DNA of 64,000 nucleotides from M3007 sp964484205 (GCA_964484205.1 CAZAEZ010000001.1:62001-126000), one strand, 5' to 3'; shown: positions 52,602 to 62,904, counted from the stretch's first letter. Notes: generated from the letters alone by a model not told the origin. A program made the numbers and translations.

Positions 52602-55600
52602 TCAACGCAATAATGTAACGGTTTTGGTGAATAACTCCTTTTCGCCATCCTTGAAATGAACGATCAGATAAACCAAATAAACCCCTGGCGGCGCATGTTT
52701 GCCTCTGAAAGTCCCATCCCATTCCAACGATGAATCCTGTGGAGAAACCCATTTTGCTGCATGTACCAATTCTCCCCAGCGATTAAAAATCTCTAAAATT
52801 TCAACGTGCTCTACGTCTGAGCCCAGGGAAATTCCAAATGGTTGTGCATGGGAAGTGCCGGGATTAAATACGTTCGGGATGTACACTCTTCGTTGCCGGT
52901 TTAGCCGCAGCGCTATTTCGTCAACAGCCACACAGCCACTCGTATCGATTACAGTCACTTGAATTTTTCTAGAATGCCGGGGCAACCATTTTTGTTCAAA
53001 CAAGCCAACACGGGTTGTGTCAAACAAGGGCTCCCAAATTATCGTGTCCAGGCCACCGGTTGTTACCGAACTTTGTAACCATAGATACACTGAATCGCCT
53101 AACGCTGCCTCAATGTCGGGCCCAAGATCAATTTTTATTTCCGGAGGCTCCTTCAGTATCAGGGTGTCTGACCATTCACAACCGCTCACATCCTGTGCAA
53201 CCAAAAGGTAAACCCCGGGCTCCAAGCGGCCAAAGGACCGTTTCATGCCGAATGGACTGCCATTCAAACTGAACAGGACAGGTGGCAGGCCGCCAGACAC
53301 CCCGTCAACCCGGATACTCCCATTTTTTTCTCCAAAACACCGAACATCCGACACCGTAACCGGATCAACCACGAGTGGCGTACTCGCTTGAACAACTTCA
53401 ACGGTATCGGCATGAGAACAACCGGCAGCATCCGTGACGGCCAAAACATAAACGCCGGCTGTTTGTACGGATTGGTACAAACCCGCTCCCAGGCTTGGCC
53501 CGCTCCCAACCAAATGCCAGGCATATTGGTGACCCGCACCGGTACTGGTGCCCGGACCACCAAGTGTGACTTCGGGCGTGCTGCAATCCAGAAAAGCATC
53601 CTCCCCGGCATCCGAAACCGGCAATTCCCGCAGAAGAATATGAACAGTTGCACTGTCCGGCAGGCAAGGTGCTTCTGATTCCACGCGGTAAGTGAATGTG
53701 TAGGCGCCGGGCGATTGGTTTTCCAAATCAAACGTTCCGGCTGCAGCATTGAAGGCATTGTCAACGGAGGTCTTTTCCGATATTTCGGCCCATTGGCCAG
53801 CCGGATCTTCTCCGGAAAGCAGGTCGTATAGGAATACAATAGAACTATCCCCCGAACAATAGGCGACTGTATCAACCGGCATGCCTGCATAGGCCGGCTT
53901 GTGAACATTTATGACTACAGAATCGGCCACAAGTGCCGCACATATGCCACCGACAACATGCTGTAACATAAATACGGTTTGCTCCATGGGCGCAACCGGT
54001 ACGGAGAGCGGCGTATTTGTTGTAACAGAAATTGTATAAACATGCCCCAGGTTGTCCGTGTAAGTAATCGTAACCGGATATGGTCCAGTAGATTCAAAAA
54101 AAAGAAGCGCCCCGTCACCCGCACATATTGTGGTATCCCCCCAAAACATCGCATCCGGCAACGGTTGCCAACTAACCGGCGTACCTGCGGCAACCGACAG
54201 GCATGGGTCATTCAGATCAATCTGTCCATTTGAATTATTTCCGGCAACAGCCGAGATAAAATAGGTCTCGCCGGTTTTTAATCCCGGCAAAAACGAAAAA
54301 ACGGGTTGGTCATTCATTGCCAGTATCGTACCGGGATTATCACCCGGGGAGTCATGTAAAATGTATTGAATTATATCGTCGGCATCCGTTTTTCCATCAT
54401 TGTTGTAAACCCCTGTTGCCGGCTCGTCTGCACAAAAAGTTTTTGGCGTTTTATTCATACTGCCTGCGTTTGTCACACAGGCACAGCTATGTGTGCCGAA
54501 TACTTCCGGACTTATACAAGCATTGGCGTCTTTTATAAAAAAACTATAGTTACTATTGTTTTGCAATAAATTTGACAGAAAAAAAGAGGTATTTACGTTG
54601 CCGCCTAATCCATCAATAACATAAGGCGGGAGACCACCGATTACATTAAATTGAATAAAATAAACGGCATTGGTCCCGGTGCAAATTTCCTGTACGGTAT
54701 CAACCTGCGGTATTTCATGAAATTTAATAGAAACGGTGTCGGATGCTGTACATTTTCCGGTGGATTCCGTCCATCGAAATGCGTATGCACCAGGCTCCGA
54801 AACTTGCACAATCGTGTTGGCGACAGAAACTTCATCAAATGAGGCAATTCCAGGCCCGTCAACCAATGCCCAGGTACCCGGGAAAGCCCCGGGAGTAGCC
54901 TGCAAATTTGCTTTAAGCCCACAATATGCAGCGGCAGCTCCTGCATGGGGGGCCGGGAGAGAATAAAACGTTACGGGTTGCCCAGGGGCAATGGAAAAAC
55001 ATGGATCAGCCTGGTCTGGAAAACCATTGAGATTATTACCTGCAACTATTGAAATATAATAAATCGAATCGGTAACCAAACCTGGTTTCCACTCAAATAT
55101 CCCTGTGGAATTTTGATCAAGAATTTGCCCCAACGCGCCGCCGGCATTAGTATGTAAAACAAATACCGCTGTATCATTGCCGTCCAAAAATAAATCATCA
55201 GGAGCTTGCGCAACTACAGGTTCCCCTATACAAGCTTCCAGCAAGGTTGCATCCATATTTCCGGCAGCAGTTGTACAAGCACAATTAAAACTGCCGGTGA
55301 TTTGAACAGCACAAGTGTTTTTATCCGAGATCAAATAATCATAACTGCCCCCACTCGCAATCGGGTCTGAAATAATTGCATTAGCACCCACAGAAATGCC
55401 GTTTGCAGTATAAGGTGGCGTTCCACCCGAAACCATTATGTTTATCGTATAAAACGAATTGGTATTATCGCAAACCGGGTTTGCAGCAATAGCGGTTGGT
55501 ATTGCATTGAATTCAATAAAAACACTATCGCGTTGTATGCAAAATGCGCTTTTTTCTGTCCATTCAAATACATAGTTTCCTGCAAGGGAAACCTGAACAA

Positions 55601-58082
55601 TAGTATTCGAGTCTGTAGAATCATTAAATGATGCTGATCCGGGTCCGGATACAAAACCCCAATGTCCGGCATGCCCGCTGCTGCTCAATACCGCCCCCAA
55701 ATTAATACTCAGCCCACAGATGGCTGTATCCTCCCCGGCATAGGCCTCCGGCAGATTCAGTATCGTGATTTCTTTGCAGGAAAGGGCCGTGTCCCCGCAG
55801 TTGTTTGCCGCCCGCACACAAACCTTTCCGGCAACCGCCGGGTCAAGCCATTCTACCTGGATTTTTTTAGCGTCGGGATTTCCAACAAGCACGCCACCAT
55901 CGACTGACCAGGTATATTTATCCGCACCCGCCGCAATTTCAATGGAATAATTCATCGTTGAACCCGCACAGACGGTATCCGGCCCCTCAATTACAGCCGC
56001 TTCCGGGGGCTGGATGATCGCAACATCCAGGCAAATCGAAATACTGGTATCGCAATTGTTTATTTCCCGCACACATATTGTACCCCCGGGATGATCGAGC
56101 CAAACCAGGGCGATCGAATCTGTTCCCTGGCCATCTGTGATTAGTGCATTCGGCGGAATGTCCCAGTTAAATGTATTGACGGCCGAACTGCCTTTTACGT
56201 GGTAGCCAATGGTATCATTCAGACAAACCAGGGTGGAGCCGATCAGGTCGGCCGGTGCCGCCAATGTATCCGTCACCTGAATTTCCAGGCAAGCCGCAAC
56301 GCCAACACCGCATGCATTTATCGCCGCAACGCAAATGCTGTCGCCGTCGTAAATATCCCAGGCAAGCGTGATGGCGGTACTATCCTGGCCGGCAAGAACA
56401 CTTGCTCCTGCCGGAATCGTCCAGGCATATGCCGTTGCACCGGGAATTGAATCGATCCGCCACTCTCCAATTTGTCCAAAACACAACTGCACCGGCCCAA
56501 GTATGGTATCCGGCTTGGCCGGTGGAATTTGTTCCGAAATCACCTGAACAATTGCCGTATCACAACAACTAATACCGGCACTGGTCGAACAAACTTCGAG
56601 ATTGTACGTACCTGCACTGTCGATGGTCACAGTAGCCTGATTCTCAGGGCCAACAATGTGCCCGCCCGCGGTGGCTGTCCACCAATAACTTATTCCGGAA
56701 CCGGCAGAAGAACCGGTGCCGTTCAGTACAAGACTGGTTTGGTCGCAATGCAAAACCGGCGGTGGAGCGATTACGGCCTTTGGAGCAAGTACATCCAAAA
56801 TAAGCGTCACAATACTATCGCAACCGTTTGATCCGGAATAGTTTATTGAATAACTGCCGGAATCGCACCGGCTTTCAAACCCTGGGGTTTGCGCACAAAA
56901 ACCCTGGCATATTGTTTCAAAAACCGTATCACGCGCAAGTTGAAGTACCGTAAGATGCAGCGTAGCGTTGAAATCACAATTATCCTGCGTAACAATCATT
57001 GCGTGATCTCCCGCATTGCAGAATATCGAATCGTAATATCCAAAGCATTCCGGCGCACAAATTGTCTCAAAATCCTCCACATCGGCGAGCGTCGGTTGGA
57101 TCGTCACATTCACACAATTCGACGTGATTTTGCCGCAAAAAGGCGGGGTAGGGGAGTTGAGTTGCGTATTTAATTGAGTCAAGGTCAGCGTGCCGTTGGG
57201 CGGAGGAATATCACTGGAATCGCTTGTCAAATAAGATAATCCGCATACCGTATAAGAGCCGGGCGGGTAGTCTCGCAAATCAGGTTCTTGTTGATAAGCC
57301 AAAATCACACCGCCAACCGCAACCACATAATTATAGGAATAGGCATTCACTGGCGGAGGTATTTGCGGCGGCGCATAGCTAGGCGGAAGGTCCAGATTGA
57401 GGCTTGCGTTGCCCGCACAGGCCACAACATCCGCCATAAGCAAATTGCCGGCGCCGGCCTCACAGGAGATGCATTCAATTCCGGTATTATCGCAAAAAAT
57501 GATGGAATAGTCATAAAAATTGCCTACATCATTGTTCAGCCCATCCGTGACATTCAACGTCCATTGCCCGTTTACCGGACCGGAATTGAAATCCTCCAGG
57601 CAGCCCGACACGGGGTAATAACTCCCGGTGTAATTGCCAAACAGGCCCCAATTTTGATTATTGCTCCAGGCCGCCGAAAACCCGGGGTCGGGATTTGCCT
57701 GTTGTGCGCAGGGCACGAAGGTGACGTCCCAACCGGTTCCGTCTGTCTCGCCAAACAGTCCCTGCGGCCCAACGAGTGTGACCGTTTGTCCGGCCGGAGA
57801 AGTAAGCGTAATCAACAGGTCGCTGATGTAATCGTGCTCGAAGTGCAGGGTGACGCCACAAACCGCCTGGCCGTTTTGGCCCAAAACAGGATTGGCAGCA
57901 TTTTGCACCTGGATGTAAAAATTGCCCTGGAAATTATCCGGCAAAAGCTGCGGACAATTCGTGCACGAACATGCATGCTGCGCGGCCACTCCGTCGGGGA
58001 ACACCAGCAGAACAAAAAAGGCAAAAAGCATTTTGCCCAGAAGCACATTGCGCTTACGCTGCTTTTGTAATTGATTGGGCAT
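52602..58082 (-). CDS. Giant secreted protein with proprotein-convertase P-domain and T9SS type B sorting domain (1826 aa)
   Basis: Signal peptide (MLFAFFVLLVFPDGVAAQ after a basic start), then a P-domain (about 70-197: YISDLLITLTSPAGQTVTLV, TGWDVTFVPC, GPVNGQWTLNVTDG, YDYSIIFC). The long middle holds PKD-like modules (PGATAYAWTIPAGASV, GADKYTWSVDGGVLVG) and repeated 'AGNN.NG..D..DPC.S.A.G.PV' units, then a SprB-type repeat (DVRCFGEKNGSIRV) and the CTD (RRVYIPNVFNPGTS, FNRWGELVH, FTKTVTLLR). P-domains usually follow subtilisin proteases; here no protease domain is present. It shares only the C-terminal third with its two neighbours, so it is a recruited, not duplicated, member of the cluster. 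Confidence 0.88.
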   Translation of the reverse strand: MPNQLQKQRKRNVLLGKMLFAFFVLLVFPDGVAAQHACSCTNCPQLLPDNFQGNFYIQVQNAANPVLGQNGQAVCGVTLHFEHDYISDLLITLTSPAGQTVTLVGPQGLFGETDGTGWDVTFVPCAQQANPDPGFSAAWSNNQNWGLFGNYTGSYYPVSGCLEDFNSGPVNGQWTLNVTDGLNNDVGNFYDYSIIFCDNTGIECISCEAGAGNLLMADVVACAGNASLNLDLPPSYAPPQIPPPVNAYSYNYVVAVGGVILAYQQEPDLRDYPPGSYTVCGLSYLTSDSSDIPPPNGTLTLTQLNTQLNSPTPPFCGKITSNCVNVTIQPTLADVEDFETICAPECFGYYDSIFCNAGDHAMIVTQDNCDFNATLHLTVLQLARDTVFETICQGFCAQTPGFESRCDSGSYSINYSGSNGCDSIVTLILDVLAPKAVIAPPPVLHCDQTSLVLNGTGSSAGSGISYWWTATAGGHIVGPENQATVTIDSAGTYNLEVCSTSAGISCCDTAIVQVISEQIPPAKPDTILGPVQLCFGQIGEWRIDSIPGATAYAWTIPAGASVLAGQDSTAITLAWDIYDGDSICVAAINACGVGVAACLEIQVTDTLAAPADLIGSTLVCLNDTIGYHVKGSSAVNTFNWDIPPNALITDGQGTDSIALVWLDHPGGTICVREINNCDTSISICLDVAIIQPPEAAVIEGPDTVCAGSTMNYSIEIAAGADKYTWSVDGGVLVGNPDAKKIQVEWLDPAVAGKVCVRAANNCGDTALSCKEITILNLPEAYAGEDTAICGLSINLGAVLSSSGHAGHWGFVSGPGSASFNDSTDSNTIVQVSLAGNYVFEWTEKSAFCIQRDSVFIEFNAIPTAIAANPVCDNTNSFYTINIMVSGGTPPYTANGISVGANAIISDPIASGGSYDYLISDKNTCAVQITGSFNCACTTAAGNMDATLLEACIGEPVVAQAPDDLFLDGNDTAVFVLHTNAGGALGQILDQNSTGIFEWKPGLVTDSIYYISIVAGNNLNGFPDQADPCFSIAPGQPVTFYSLPAPHAGAAAAYCGLKANLQATPGAFPGTWALVDGPGIASFDEVSVANTIVQVSEPGAYAFRWTESTGKCTASDTVSIKFHEIPQVDTVQEICTGTNAVYFIQFNVIGGLPPYVIDGLGGNVNTSFFLSNLLQNNSNYSFFIKDANACISPEVFGTHSCACVTNAGSMNKTPKTFCADEPATGVYNNDGKTDADDIIQYILHDSPGDNPGTILAMNDQPVFSFLPGLKTGETYFISAVAGNNSNGQIDLNDPCLSVAAGTPVSWQPLPDAMFWGDTTICAGDGALLFFESTGPYPVTITYTDNLGHVYTISVTTNTPLSVPVAPMEQTVFMLQHVVGGICAALVADSVVINVHKPAYAGMPVDTVAYCSGDSSIVFLYDLLSGEDPAGQWAEISEKTSVDNAFNAAAGTFDLENQSPGAYTFTYRVESEAPCLPDSATVHILLRELPVSDAGEDAFLDCSTPEVTLGGPGTSTGAGHQYAWHLVGSGPSLGAGLYQSVQTAGVYVLAVTDAAGCSHADTVEVVQASTPLVVDPVTVSDVRCFGEKNGSIRVDGVSGGLPPVLFSLNGSPFGMKRSFGRLEPGVYLLVAQDVSGCEWSDTLILKEPPEIKIDLGPDIEAALGDSVYLWLQSSVTTGGLDTIIWEPLFDTTRVGLFEQKWLPRHSRKIQVTVIDTSGCVAVDEIALRLNRQRRVYIPNVFNPGTSHAQPFGISLGSDVEHVEILEIFNRWGELVHAAKWVSPQDSSLEWDGTFRGKHAPPGVYLVYLIVHFKDGEKELFTKTVTLLR

Positions 58083-58196
58083 TACATGTCGTTTTGGCCG
58101 GATTCAGCCATACGTGACGTTTGTTTTCCGCAAGACGGGGAACAACTGATTACAAGGCAGATTGCCGGAAAGCGCCGGGCTGGTATCTTTTGGCTT

Positions 58197-58733
58197 CTAG
58201 TCAATATCGGCGAAAAATTTTCGGATTTCGGTTGCTTCCTTGGCTTTTATCCGGCCGGAAAGGATCAACCGGATCTCGCGCCTGCGGGCAGCCCCTTCAT
58301 ACAGATTTTGTTCTTCGCTGGACAAAGGAATTACCTGCGGAACCTGGATGGGTACTTTTCTGGAATCATCCAAAGCGACGAAGGTAAAATAGGCATGGTT
58401 GCATCGCCTGGGCTTTTGCCCTTTAATATCGTTGGCAAAAACTTCCACATAAATTTCCACAGACGTGTTAAATGCCCGGGTAACGCTGGCTTCCAGGGTA
58501 ATCACCTCGCCTAAATTGATCGCATTTTGGAAAGAAATATGATCAACAGCCGCAGTGACAACATGCGCCTCACAATGGCGCCCTGCACATATTGCCGCCA
58601 CAATATCCATCCAGCGCATTAGATACCCACCCATCAGGTTGCCCATTGGGTTGGTGTCGTTCGGCATGACCATCTCGGTCATAACCGTGAAACTATCGGA
58701 AACTTTCTTTGAAACAGGTGCACGATCTGGCAT
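58197..58733 (-). CDS. Acyl-CoA thioesterase, hotdog fold
   Basis: 178 residues. The single hotdog domain carries PNDTNPMGNLMGGYLMRWMD (with the catalytic Asn/Asp-type region of the YciA/BACH family), CEAHVVTAAVDHISFQ and the beta strands of IYVEVFANDI. It hydrolyses acyl-CoA to free acid and CoA; chain-length preference is not readable. The C-terminal ~25 residues are charged. It lies 114 bp upstream of the P-domain protein gene on the same strand. Confidence 0.88.
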   Translation of the reverse strand: MPDRAPVSKKVSDSFTVMTEMVMPNDTNPMGNLMGGYLMRWMDIVAAICAGRHCEAHVVTAAVDHISFQNAINLGEVITLEASVTRAFNTSVEIYVEVFANDIKGQKPRRCNHAYFTFVALDDSRKVPIQVPQVIPLSSEEQNLYEGAARRREIRLILSGRIKAKEATEIRKFFADID

Positions 58734-58792
58734 ACCCTTGATTTAAGGATCAACAAAAAACAACAACTCGCTTAAACAACTGCCTGCCGGAT

Positions 58793-59332
58793 TCAGTTTC
58801 TAAGGGCGATCCGCCTGCTGTTCAATACCCAGGCATATCCGCCAAAAAGCGCGGCCGAGAAAAACAAATCACCCATCAGGGTATTCCCGAAAAAGGGCAA
58901 TCCTGCTGCATAGCAACTCAACAGGCCGGCAACAGTTTTGGGATACAAAGCCGTTTGTGCCCAGGTGCTGAAATTGCTGACCAGGAAAAAGACTACGGAA
59001 GCGCTTAAACTGGCCATGACAACCCGCTGCGGCGATACCCGGTCGCGCAACAGCACATAACCCAACAATACCACAAGCCCGATGGCCGCGTAGATATACC
59101 AGGACGTGATCCAGGCAAAGGATATAAAATATGCGCTGTAAATGACGTTATTGATGAGCAAATCCGTTAAAAACAAGGCCGCAAAAGGCACCGCCCAGGC
59201 CAGCCAGCGACGTTGCAGGTATGCAGCGCCAAACAAACCAATGGCGCCCAGCGGTGTAAAATTGGGTGGATGGGGCAGCAGCCGCGTAAGTGCGGCCAGC
59301 GTAATCAGTATGAGAGCAATTCGAAATTTCAT
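58793..59332 (-). CDS. DUF6580-family integral membrane protein
   Basis: 179 residues with five or six TM helices (KFRIALILITLAALTRLLPH, FAALFLTDLLINNVIYSAYF, YAAIGLVVLLGYVLL, SASVVFFLVSNFSTW, GDLFFSAALFGGYAWVL). The motifs FTPLGAIGLFGAAYL and VVFFLVSNFSTW fit the DUF6580 family, which resembles S components of vitamin transporters; no ECF partner is next to it. ATG 59332 gives the normal N terminus; the longer open frame upstream overlaps the divergent promoter region. Confidence 0.75.
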   Translation of the reverse strand: MKFRIALILITLAALTRLLPHPPNFTPLGAIGLFGAAYLQRRWLAWAVPFAALFLTDLLINNVIYSAYFISFAWITSWYIYAAIGLVVLLGYVLLRDRVSPQRVVMASLSASVVFFLVSNFSTWAQTALYPKTVAGLLSCYAAGLPFFGNTLMGDLFFSAALFGGYAWVLNSRRIALRN

Positions 59333-59364
59333 AGCATTATTAAGTTCTGCGACAAGATTAACCG

Positions 59365-59372
59365 CAAAGATA
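59365..59372 (-). promoter_or_regulatory. -7 element upstream of the DUF6580 gene
   Basis: The minus strand reads TATCTTTG, an exact TAnnTTTG, 32 bp before the ATG, in the spacer shared with the divergent aminopeptidase gene. Confidence 0.42.
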
Positions 59373-59476
59373 GCGCGCCTGAACCTACCTTCAGCCCTCC
59401 CGACCCGCCGTTTTTCCAAAAAAACGAATTGTCCTGACCTATAACAGTATCCTTGTTCCAAAATTATTTTAGCAAA

Positions 59477-61360
59477 ATGAAAAAACTGATCACTACTTGC
59501 ATTACCGGCATTCTGACATCTGTTTGCTTCCCCGCGCTAACCCAACTGGCTGCGCAACCCGATCGGTGGCAACAGCATGTAAATTATGATATGACCATTA
59601 ACATGGACGTTTCAAAACATCAATATCAGGGTGTCCAGCGCCTCGTGTATAAAAATAACAGCCCCGACACTCTGTACAACGTATTCTACCACCTGTATTT
59701 CAATGCCTTTCAACCCGGCAGCATGATGGATGTGCGCTCTCGCACGATTGCCGATGCCGACATGCGGGTGGGCGGCAGAATCCAGAACCTTAAACCGGAG
59801 GAACAAGGCTGGATCAAGGTAAAAACACTCACCCAAAACGGTAAAAAAACAACCTTTGAAACCAACGGTACCATTTTGGAGGTGCGCCTCCCTGCGCCCA
59901 TTGCACCCTACAGCGAGGCAATCCTGGAAATGACCTGGGATGCCCAGGTGCCGGTTCAGATCAGGCGCTCCGGGCGCGACAACCGGGAAGGCATCGCCTA
60001 CTCCATGGCGCAGTGGTACCCCAAACTTTGTGAATACGACTACCAGGGCTGGCATGCGAATCCGTACATCGGCCGGGAATTTTACGGTGTTTGGGGCGAT
60101 TTCGACGTAAAAATTTCCATTGATAAAAAATATGTTGTGGCCGCCGGCGGGTACTTGCAAAACCCGTCCGAAGTCGGCAACGGCTATGCACCGGAAGGCA
60201 CTCCGCTCAATATTCCTGCCGGCGACAAACTGGTGTATCACTTTGTGGCGCCGAATGTCCACGACTTTGTCTGGGCTGCCGATCCTGAATTCACCCATAA
60301 AACCCTGAAGGCCGACGACGGCTCCATAATGCACTTTTTCTGGCAGGCCGGCCAGGGCTACGATGAGCAATGGGAAGCGTTGCCGGCCATCATGAACCGG
60401 GCACGCACGATCATGAATACCCATTTTGGAAAATATCCTTACCGGGAATATTATTTTATCCAGGCCGGCGACGGCGGCATGGAGTATCCGCTCGCAACGC
60501 TGATTACCGGAAACAGGGGCCTCAACAGCCTTGTCGGCGTGGCGGTGCACGAACAGCTGCACTCCTGGTACCAAATGATCCTTGGCACCAATGAAAGCCT
60601 GTACGCCTGGATGGACGAAGGGTTCACCTCCTACGCCGAAAATATCGTGGAAAACGAACTGGCCCGGGAAGGGCTGCTGGGTAGCCGGAAAGCAAAAGAA
60701 AACCCATTCGACGGCACCTATGCCGCTTACCGGGCGTTGGCGCTTAGTGGTCGGGAAGAGCCACTGACAACCCACGCCGACCATTTCCAAACCAATTACG
60801 CCTATAGCCTTGCAGCGTACGTTAAGGGCGCAGTGTTTATGCAACAGTTGGGTTACATTATCGGGCAAAAGAACCTGGATGCCGGCCTGCTACGCTATTT
60901 CGATACCTGGAAATTTAAACACCCGAACTCAAACGACCTGATCCGCATTTTTGAAAAACAAAGCGGCCTTGAACTGGATTGGTACCGGGAGGACTTTGTC
61001 AATACTACCAACACCATTGACTACGGCATAAAACTGGTTGAAAAAGAAGGGCGTAAATCAACCCGGGTTGTGCTCGAACGCCTCGGCAATATGGCGATGC
61101 CCCTCGATATTGTCGTAACGTACAGCAATGGCGACCAGGAGATTTTTTATGCCCCGCTTGAAAGCATGCGGGGAGAAAAACCGAAAGAATCGTCCATGGA
61201 AAGAACCGTGCTACCGGATCATCGCTGGGTAGACCCAAACTATGAATTTGAAATTCCGGAAAAAGCCAAAAAAGTGGTTAAGATCGAACTTGACCCTACC
61301 GGACGAATGGCCGATGTAGACCTGACCAACAATGTCTGGCAACAGGACACCAAGGAATAA
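59477..61360 (+). CDS. Secreted M1-family metallopeptidase (aminopeptidase-like)
   Basis: 627 residues with a signal peptide (LITTCITGILTSVCFPALT, cleaved near LAAQ). The zinc site is HEQLHSWY with the downstream Glu in MDEGFTSYAENI; GGMEYPLATL stands where M1 enzymes have GAMEN. An N-terminal beta domain (MTINMDVSKHQYQGVQRLVY) precedes the catalytic domain; the C-terminal part lacks the long helical domain of classic aminopeptidase N. It probably trims peptides in the periplasm or outside. A -7-like TATCCTTG (one mismatch) lies 22 bp upstream of the ATG. Confidence 0.9.
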   Translation: MKKLITTCITGILTSVCFPALTQLAAQPDRWQQHVNYDMTINMDVSKHQYQGVQRLVYKNNSPDTLYNVFYHLYFNAFQPGSMMDVRSRTIADADMRVGGRIQNLKPEEQGWIKVKTLTQNGKKTTFETNGTILEVRLPAPIAPYSEAILEMTWDAQVPVQIRRSGRDNREGIAYSMAQWYPKLCEYDYQGWHANPYIGREFYGVWGDFDVKISIDKKYVVAAGGYLQNPSEVGNGYAPEGTPLNIPAGDKLVYHFVAPNVHDFVWAADPEFTHKTLKADDGSIMHFFWQAGQGYDEQWEALPAIMNRARTIMNTHFGKYPYREYYFIQAGDGGMEYPLATLITGNRGLNSLVGVAVHEQLHSWYQMILGTNESLYAWMDEGFTSYAENIVENELAREGLLGSRKAKENPFDGTYAAYRALALSGREEPLTTHADHFQTNYAYSLAAYVKGAVFMQQLGYIIGQKNLDAGLLRYFDTWKFKHPNSNDLIRIFEKQSGLELDWYREDFVNTTNTIDYGIKLVEKEGRKSTRVVLERLGNMAMPLDIVVTYSNGDQEIFYAPLESMRGEKPKESSMERTVLPDHRWVDPNYEFEIPEKAKKVVKIELDPTGRMADVDLTNNVWQQDTKE

Positions 61361-61451
61361 GTGATTTTATTGCGCATTCACGCATAGTTGACTTTCGTAA
61401 AAGAGATTGTATAAATAGAGAGAAATCTGAAATGACCGCCGTAGAGTATTT

Positions 61452-61520
61452 TTTTCACCACGAAGACACGGAGGCCACGGAGAATCAAACTCCGTGGCCT
61501 CCGTGTCTTCGTGGTGAAAA
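61452..61520. repeat. Perfect 31-bp inverted repeat with 7-bp loop
   Basis: Arms 61452-61482 and 61490-61520 around AATCAAA. The left arm reads TTTTCACCACGAAGACACGG inward. It lies in the 253-bp gap between the convergent aminopeptidase and EnvC-like genes and could terminate both. The word CACCACGAAGACACGGAGGC is one I recognise as a recurrent intergenic repeat of this phylum. Confidence 0.8.
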
Positions 61521-61613
61521 TTTTGAATCGTCTGCGTATGCGAGGATTTATAATACGCCATCTTTTTATGAATTTTATGGACCGGAAGAACGCTACGCCG
61601 GAAAAACAGCCCG

Positions 61614-62894
61614 CTATTTTTTTATCCAGCCGGCCGGATTCAACCGTTTTTTCTGATACCAAAGTTCAAAATGCAATTCAGCAGCACCGGAAATCGGGTT
61701 GCTGCTTACCCGGCCAATCGTTTGCCCTGCGGCAATATTTTCTCCTTTGGTTAATGCCGTTTCGCTCAGGTTGGAATATACGGTGTAATAATTTCCATGC
61801 TGGAGTATCACGGTGTAGTCATGGCCGGGAATGAATTGAACACCGGCAACCTTGCCTTCATACACTGCCCGGACGGCAGAGGCTTCACTGGTTCGGATAT
61901 CCACGCCATTATTGGTGATCTCAATATTTTTCAGCGTTGGGTGTTTTTGCCGGCCAAATCCCCGGGAAATCACACCATCCTGAACCGGCCAGGGAAGCCG
62001 GCCTTGATTTTGCCGGAAAGACCGCGTTTGGCTGTCGTCGGGAATATCGGCTGCGCTGGCAGTTGATGGGCTGGATTCAACCACTGCCGGTGATGCCGGA
62101 GCGGGCGTTGCCGTGGTTGTGGGGTTGGTTCTTGGCCGCCGTGCCGCTTCTACTTTCCGGCTAATTTCTTCCTGGATAACCCGCTCAATTGCCTGGTTTA
62201 GTGCTTCATGCGCCGCCTGCTTTTGTTGCAATTCGCTGCGAATGCGGCTTTCATCTTTTTTTAGCGACGTCAGCAGTTTTTCTTTATCAACCAGCTCGGT
62301 GCTAAGCACCGTTCGTTGCCCTTGCAAGGCGCCCAGGAGTTCTTCCTGTTTTTTCCGGGAATCCTCCAGCAACGTTATTTTATTGGCCAACATGGTTTGC
62401 GTGGCCAGGATTGCTTCTGCCTGGGTTTTGCGAAAGCGGTCGTATTTGCGCAAAAACAGCCAGCGCCGGAAGGCCTGATTCAGGCTGTTGGCCGACAAAA
62501 TGTACAACAGTGGATTGCTCAACGTTTTCCGTCGAAAGGCATTGCGCACCATTTTACCGTAGTCTGCCCGCATTTTTTGAATATCAAGCGTCAGGGCATC
62601 AATGACCGCGGCGGTCCGGTCGATCGCATTTTGAGATTCTACGATTTCCGCGCCGATGGTGTTAATCAGGGATTCCCGCCGTTCAATTTGTTTTTGCAAT
62701 GCAACATAGCGATCAAGCGCGGCAGCCTTCGACTGGGTCGTCTTCTTCAACATTTTGTCTGCCAGTTCGATCTCCCGGATCAGGTTTTTGCGCTTGCTTT
62801 CGAGGTCCCGCTTGTTTTGGCCCAACACCTGCCCGGGCGTCCAGAACGCCAGCCCCAGCAGAAAAAGCAGGGGTAAAAAAGCAATCCTGTTCAA
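61614..62894 (-). CDS. EnvC-like murein hydrolase activator (degenerate M23/LytM domain)
   Basis: 426 residues: signal peptide (MNRIAFLPLLFLLGLAFW), a long coiled coil (~25-270), a Pro/Thr/Ala linker and a C-terminal LytM domain. The active site is degenerate: NNGVDIR replaces HxGxD, and AELHFEL replaces HLHFE, so it probably activates an amidase as EnvC does rather than cutting peptidoglycan. I prefer the TTG start at 62894, 10 bp after the preceding stop, because it begins exactly at a signal peptide; ATG 62960 would overlap the DUF4292 gene by 56 bp and put a poor extension in front. Confidence 0.85.
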   Translation of the reverse strand: MNRIAFLPLLFLLGLAFWTPGQVLGQNKRDLESKRKNLIREIELADKMLKKTTQSKAAALDRYVALQKQIERRESLINTIGAEIVESQNAIDRTAAVIDALTLDIQKMRADYGKMVRNAFRRKTLSNPLLYILSANSLNQAFRRWLFLRKYDRFRKTQAEAILATQTMLANKITLLEDSRKKQEELLGALQGQRTVLSTELVDKEKLLTSLKKDESRIRSELQQKQAAHEALNQAIERVIQEEISRKVEAARRPRTNPTTTATPAPASPAVVESSPSTASAADIPDDSQTRSFRQNQGRLPWPVQDGVISRGFGRQKHPTLKNIEITNNGVDIRTSEASAVRAVYEGKVAGVQFIPGHDYTVILQHGNYYTVYSNLSETALTKGENIAAGQTIGRVSSNPISGAAELHFELWYQKKRLNPAGWIKK

Positions 62895-62904
62895 GGCACT
62901 GCTG

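Noticed and set aside
39320..58082. Search for a PorP/SprF-family gene that often follows type B CTD giants
   Set aside because: None of the neighbouring genes resembles it, so no secretion partner can be claimed here.
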